In this document: positions 14,532 to 16,182 of the stretch, one piece after another
Position numbering within the stretch: position 1 is the first letter of the stretch
Layout: each line of letters opens with the position of its first letter
Source of the DNA: an uncultured Saprospiraceae bacterium
Lineage (GTDB): Bacteria > Bacteroidota > Bacteroidia > Chitinophagales > Saprospiraceae
DNA length: 16,182 bases
Direction: 5' to 3'
Assembly (NCBI GenBank): GCA_937894165.1
Contig: CALCSX010000423.1
Coordinates: 1-16,182, forward strand
The notes under the pieces: generated by a model
What the model was told of the DNA's origin: nothing
Seen by the model: only the letters and a program-made list of their open reading frames with translations
Databases searched by the model: none
Translations under genes and position numbers: made by a program

Positions 14532-15670
14532 TAGTGTCGAGGTGGTTCTATTGGTGATCCATGCGTTTGTCTGATTATTAAAGGTAAAGTGGCTGGAAAA
14601 AGTTTTAAACCTTGTAAAGCTAGGCTTGAGAAAATTCCGGGGCGGAATAGATTTTGTATCCACCTTCCTGTATTCATCCTTCGAGAAAATTTAGAATTCC
14701 AGTGAGTGCTATAGGTCTCTTCCATTTCCTCTCTCGAGAAATCATTTTTCTGCAAGCATTGGATGATGAGCGGGGAGAGGATGGACGCACTTTCTATTGC
14801 CATTGCCATTCCGTTGCCGCAGAGCGGGTGGATGAGGCCGGCAGTGTCGCCACTCATAAGCACGTGATTTTCGATTAATGGTTTTTTGCCGAAATAAATT
14901 TGGCTGATGGTGAGTGGTTTCTCGAATTTCGAGAATGCATTTTCGAAGACATTTTTCAGGGCTTGATTTTTGTAGAGAACATTTTCCTGATAGGATTCAA
15001 TGTTTTTGTGCTTTTTGAAAGAATTGAAATCTGCCAGGTAGCAAATATTAACATCGCCGGTTTCTATTTTGGAAACGCCGCAATAGCCCCCGTTGAACTG
15101 ATAGAGCGCTACTAAATTCTCTTCGAAATCGACTTGGGCATGGAATTTTACAGCCAGCCAAGGGGATTTTTTCGAGAAAAACTGCCTATTGAGCTTACCG
15201 TCGAGCTTGTCGCGCTTGCCGTGGGATGAAATGACGAAATTGGAGGTGAAGGAGCCGTGATTTTTGGTTTCTATGATGAAATCCTTTTCACTTTTAGTTT
15301 CTATATTTTCAACATTGTCGGTGAGGATGGTGACTCCCAGTTCTAATGCTCTAAGATAGAGGGTATGGTCGAAGGCAAAGCGAGAGAGGCCGAAGCCGCC
15401 GAGGGGAAGATCACATCTGAGCGTTTGCCCTGAAAGGTGCGTCAGGGAAAATTCGGATAAATGGGCAGGGTGTAGCGCCGGAATATCAAGACCCAGATAT
15501 TGTAGATATGGTAGTACTTCATTGGAGATGTATTCTCCACAGACTTTATGATGAGGATAATCTTGTTTTTCTATGAGCAGCACCTCTATACCGGACTTCG
15601 CCAGGTGAATAGCGTTGGCGAGACCCGCGAGACCTCCTCCAACGATAATGACCGGGTAGTTTTTTTTCAT
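14531..15670 (-). CDS. FAD-dependent monooxygenase/geranylgeranyl-reductase-family oxidoreductase
   Basis: This 379-residue class A flavoprotein is the first gene of the polyketide operon. The FAD-binding beta-alpha-beta motif is VIIVGGGLAGLANA (7-20, GGGLAG at 11-16), followed by the Glu of LLIEK. KVCGEYIS (42-49) is the signature of the geranylgeranyl-reductase-like branch, and LMSGDTAGLIHPLCGNGMA (271-289) is the second FAD-contact motif. The last 60 residues are basic and hydrophobic. By analogy with SrsC-type flavoprotein hydroxylases, it could hydroxylate the alkylresorcinol ring, giving a hydroquinone or quinone. Reduction of a double bond in the chain is the alternative suggested by the geranylgeranyl reductase relatedness. 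Its stop shares a base with the methyltransferase start. Confidence 0.85.
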   Translation of the reverse strand: MKKNYPVIIVGGGLAGLANAIHLAKSGIEVLLIEKQDYPHHKVCGEYISNEVLPYLQYLGLDIPALHPAHLSEFSLTHLSGQTLRCDLPLGGFGLSRFAFDHTLYLRALELGVTILTDNVENIETKSEKDFIIETKNHGSFTSNFVISSHGKRDKLDGKLNRQFFSKKSPWLAVKFHAQVDFEENLVALYQFNGGYCGVSKIETGDVNICYLADFNSFKKHKNIESYQENVLYKNQALKNVFENAFSKFEKPLTISQIYFGKKPLIENHVLMSGDTAGLIHPLCGNGMAMAIESASILSPLIIQCLQKNDFSREEMEETYSTHWNSKFSRRMNTGRWIQNLFRPGIFSSLALQGLKLFPATLPLIIRQTHGSPIEPPRH

Positions 15671-16106
15671 AGGGGTGAGGGATAAGGGTTTTTATTGAAA
15701 CGGAATTGGGGGGAGAAAGTTTTGCCTTCGGCGTTCTGAAAGCCTTCGGAAGTACTAGGTTCTGAGTTCTGGACTTCGACGCCGCTCAGTCACCATCGCC
15801 TTCGGCTCGTTTTAGGTTCTAGGTTGGGCAAGTTATTGGGGATGTGAAGGACTTTTGGGTTGTCGGACTTTATTGGATACCCTGCTTCGGATTTGGGCAG
15901 AATATTGCATCCTGAAATTTGTTTAGTTTCCAACTTGGTGAGGGCAAACCTTCAATCTTACAGTATAAGGATATGCAATATTGTGCGTTTTGATTGACTT
16001 TTATAGGATAAATAACCTAAATATTTGACTAATTGGTGTAAATGTTATATTTTGGAATGGTAAAATGCACTAATACATGTCAAGTATTGGTCTTAAAATA
16101 ATAAAA
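15671..16106. other. Intergenic region between divergent units, with GCCTTCGG repeats and an inverted repeat
   Basis: This region holds the leader and promoter of the polyketide operon (minus) and of the plus-strand gene starting at 16107. The left part is less AT-rich and low in complexity. GCCTTCGG occurs at 15724-15731, 15742-15749 and 15798-15805, amid AGGTTCT/GTTCT copies, which resembles intergenic repeats common in Bacteroidota. AATATTGCAT (15901-15910) and ATGCAATATT (15973-15982) form a 10-bp inverted repeat with a 62-base spacer. No coding frame or convincing minus-strand promoter is visible. Confidence 0.45.
16024..16054 (+). promoter_or_regulatory. Candidate Bacteroidota-type promoter for the gene at 16107
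   Basis: TTTG at 16024-16027 lies 20 bases before TATTTTG at 16048-16054, resembling the Bacteroidota -33 TTTG and -7 TAnnTTTG elements (the second is one base short). Transcription would start about 45 bases before the ATG at 16107. This is pattern-based only. Confidence 0.3.
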
Positions 16107-16181
16107 ATGGAATATAAAATAAAGACTAAGATGATCCAAAACTTGTTTTGGATCATCTTACTAAGCTTAATGACCAATACT
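16083..16181. repeat. Nested perfect inverted repeats around a start codon
   Basis: The inner arms TAAGATGATCCAAAA (16127-16141) and TTTTGGATCATCTTA (16146-16160) pair over 15 bases with a CTTG loop. The outer arms AGTATTGGTC (16083-16092) and GACCAATACT (16172-16181) pair over 10 bases, extended by TTAA/TTAA across a one-base bulge. Together they can enclose the ATG at 16107. They may form an mRNA structure, or they may mark one end of an element whose rest lies outside the window. Confidence 0.7.
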
Positions 16182-16182
16182 A
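16107..16182 (+). CDS. 5' end of a gene with a signal-peptide-like N-terminus (truncated by window edge)
   Basis: From the ATG at 16107 the frame stays open to the edge. The 25 visible residues begin MEYKIKTKMIQNLFWIILLS: a positively charged start followed by a hydrophobic core, like a Sec signal peptide or membrane anchor. An internal ATG at 16131 (MIQNLFWIILL) is an alternative start. Too little is visible to name a product. A promoter-like pair lies upstream at 16024-16054, and nested inverted repeats overlap the coding start. Confidence 0.5.
   Translation, partial: MEYKIKTKMIQNLFWIILLSLMTNT

Noticed and set aside
14532..14663. Longer methyltransferase start at 14663
   Set aside because: The extra 44 residues overlap the oxidoreductase C-terminus and lack family character, while ATG 14531 forms an exact TAATG junction.
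9421..15670. Flexirubin or aryl polyene gene cluster
   Set aside because: KS, ACP and dehydratase are shared with such clusters, but the type III PKS with methyltransferase and flavoprotein, and the absence of ammonia-lyase, AMP-ligase and acyltransferase genes, point to a type III PKS product instead.

Overview
The window looks like a chromosomal segment of an AT-rich member of the Bacteroidota. Evidence for this is a type IX secretion (T9SS) C-terminal sorting domain, a YpdA-family flavoprotein, a lack of clear Shine-Dalgarno sequences before most starts, and AT-rich intergenic DNA. Genus or family cannot be fixed from the sequence alone. No rRNA, tRNA, integrase or transposase gene was seen.

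Layout. (1) 1-2971, minus strand: two tandem, highly similar genes for secreted T9SS cargo proteins; the left one runs off the window. (2) 3373-6749, minus strand: a tight three-gene operon, transcribed from right to left. It encodes an ATP-grasp ligase with two AT-hook-like repeats at its C-terminus, a class I glutamine amidotransferase and a second, divergent ATP-grasp-like protein. No characterised pathway is recognised; the set suggests an amide- or peptide-bond-forming system of unknown product. (3) 7118-7894, plus strand: a divergent esterase-D-type hydrolase. (4) 8140-9108, plus strand: a YpdA-type FAD/NAD(P)H reductase, preceded by an intergenic repeat array. (5) 9421-15670, minus strand: an eight-gene biosynthetic operon. 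In transcription order it encodes an FAD monooxygenase, a methyltransferase, a type III polyketide synthase, a FabL-like SDR reductase, a FabZ-like dehydratase, a ketosynthase, an acyl carrier protein and a 4'-phosphopantetheinyl transferase. (6) 15671-16182: an intergenic region with short repeats, then the first 25 codons of a plus-strand gene with a signal-peptide-like start, embedded in nested inverted repeats.

How the genes work together. In region 5 the last five enzymes form a small dedicated fatty-acid-synthase type II module: carrier, carrier activator, condensing enzyme, dehydratase and enoyl reductase. The first three genes have the composition of known alkylresorcinol/alkylquinone operons: type III PKS, methyltransferase and flavoprotein hydroxylase. 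The simplest model is that the FAS-like module makes an acyl starter on the dedicated ACP, the type III PKS extends and cyclises it with malonyl units, and the methyltransferase and flavoenzyme tailor the ring to a methylated phenolic lipid, quinone or pyrone. No dedicated ketoreductase or malonyl transferase is present, so these would come from primary metabolism. Overlapping or near-touching stops and starts throughout indicate one transcript.
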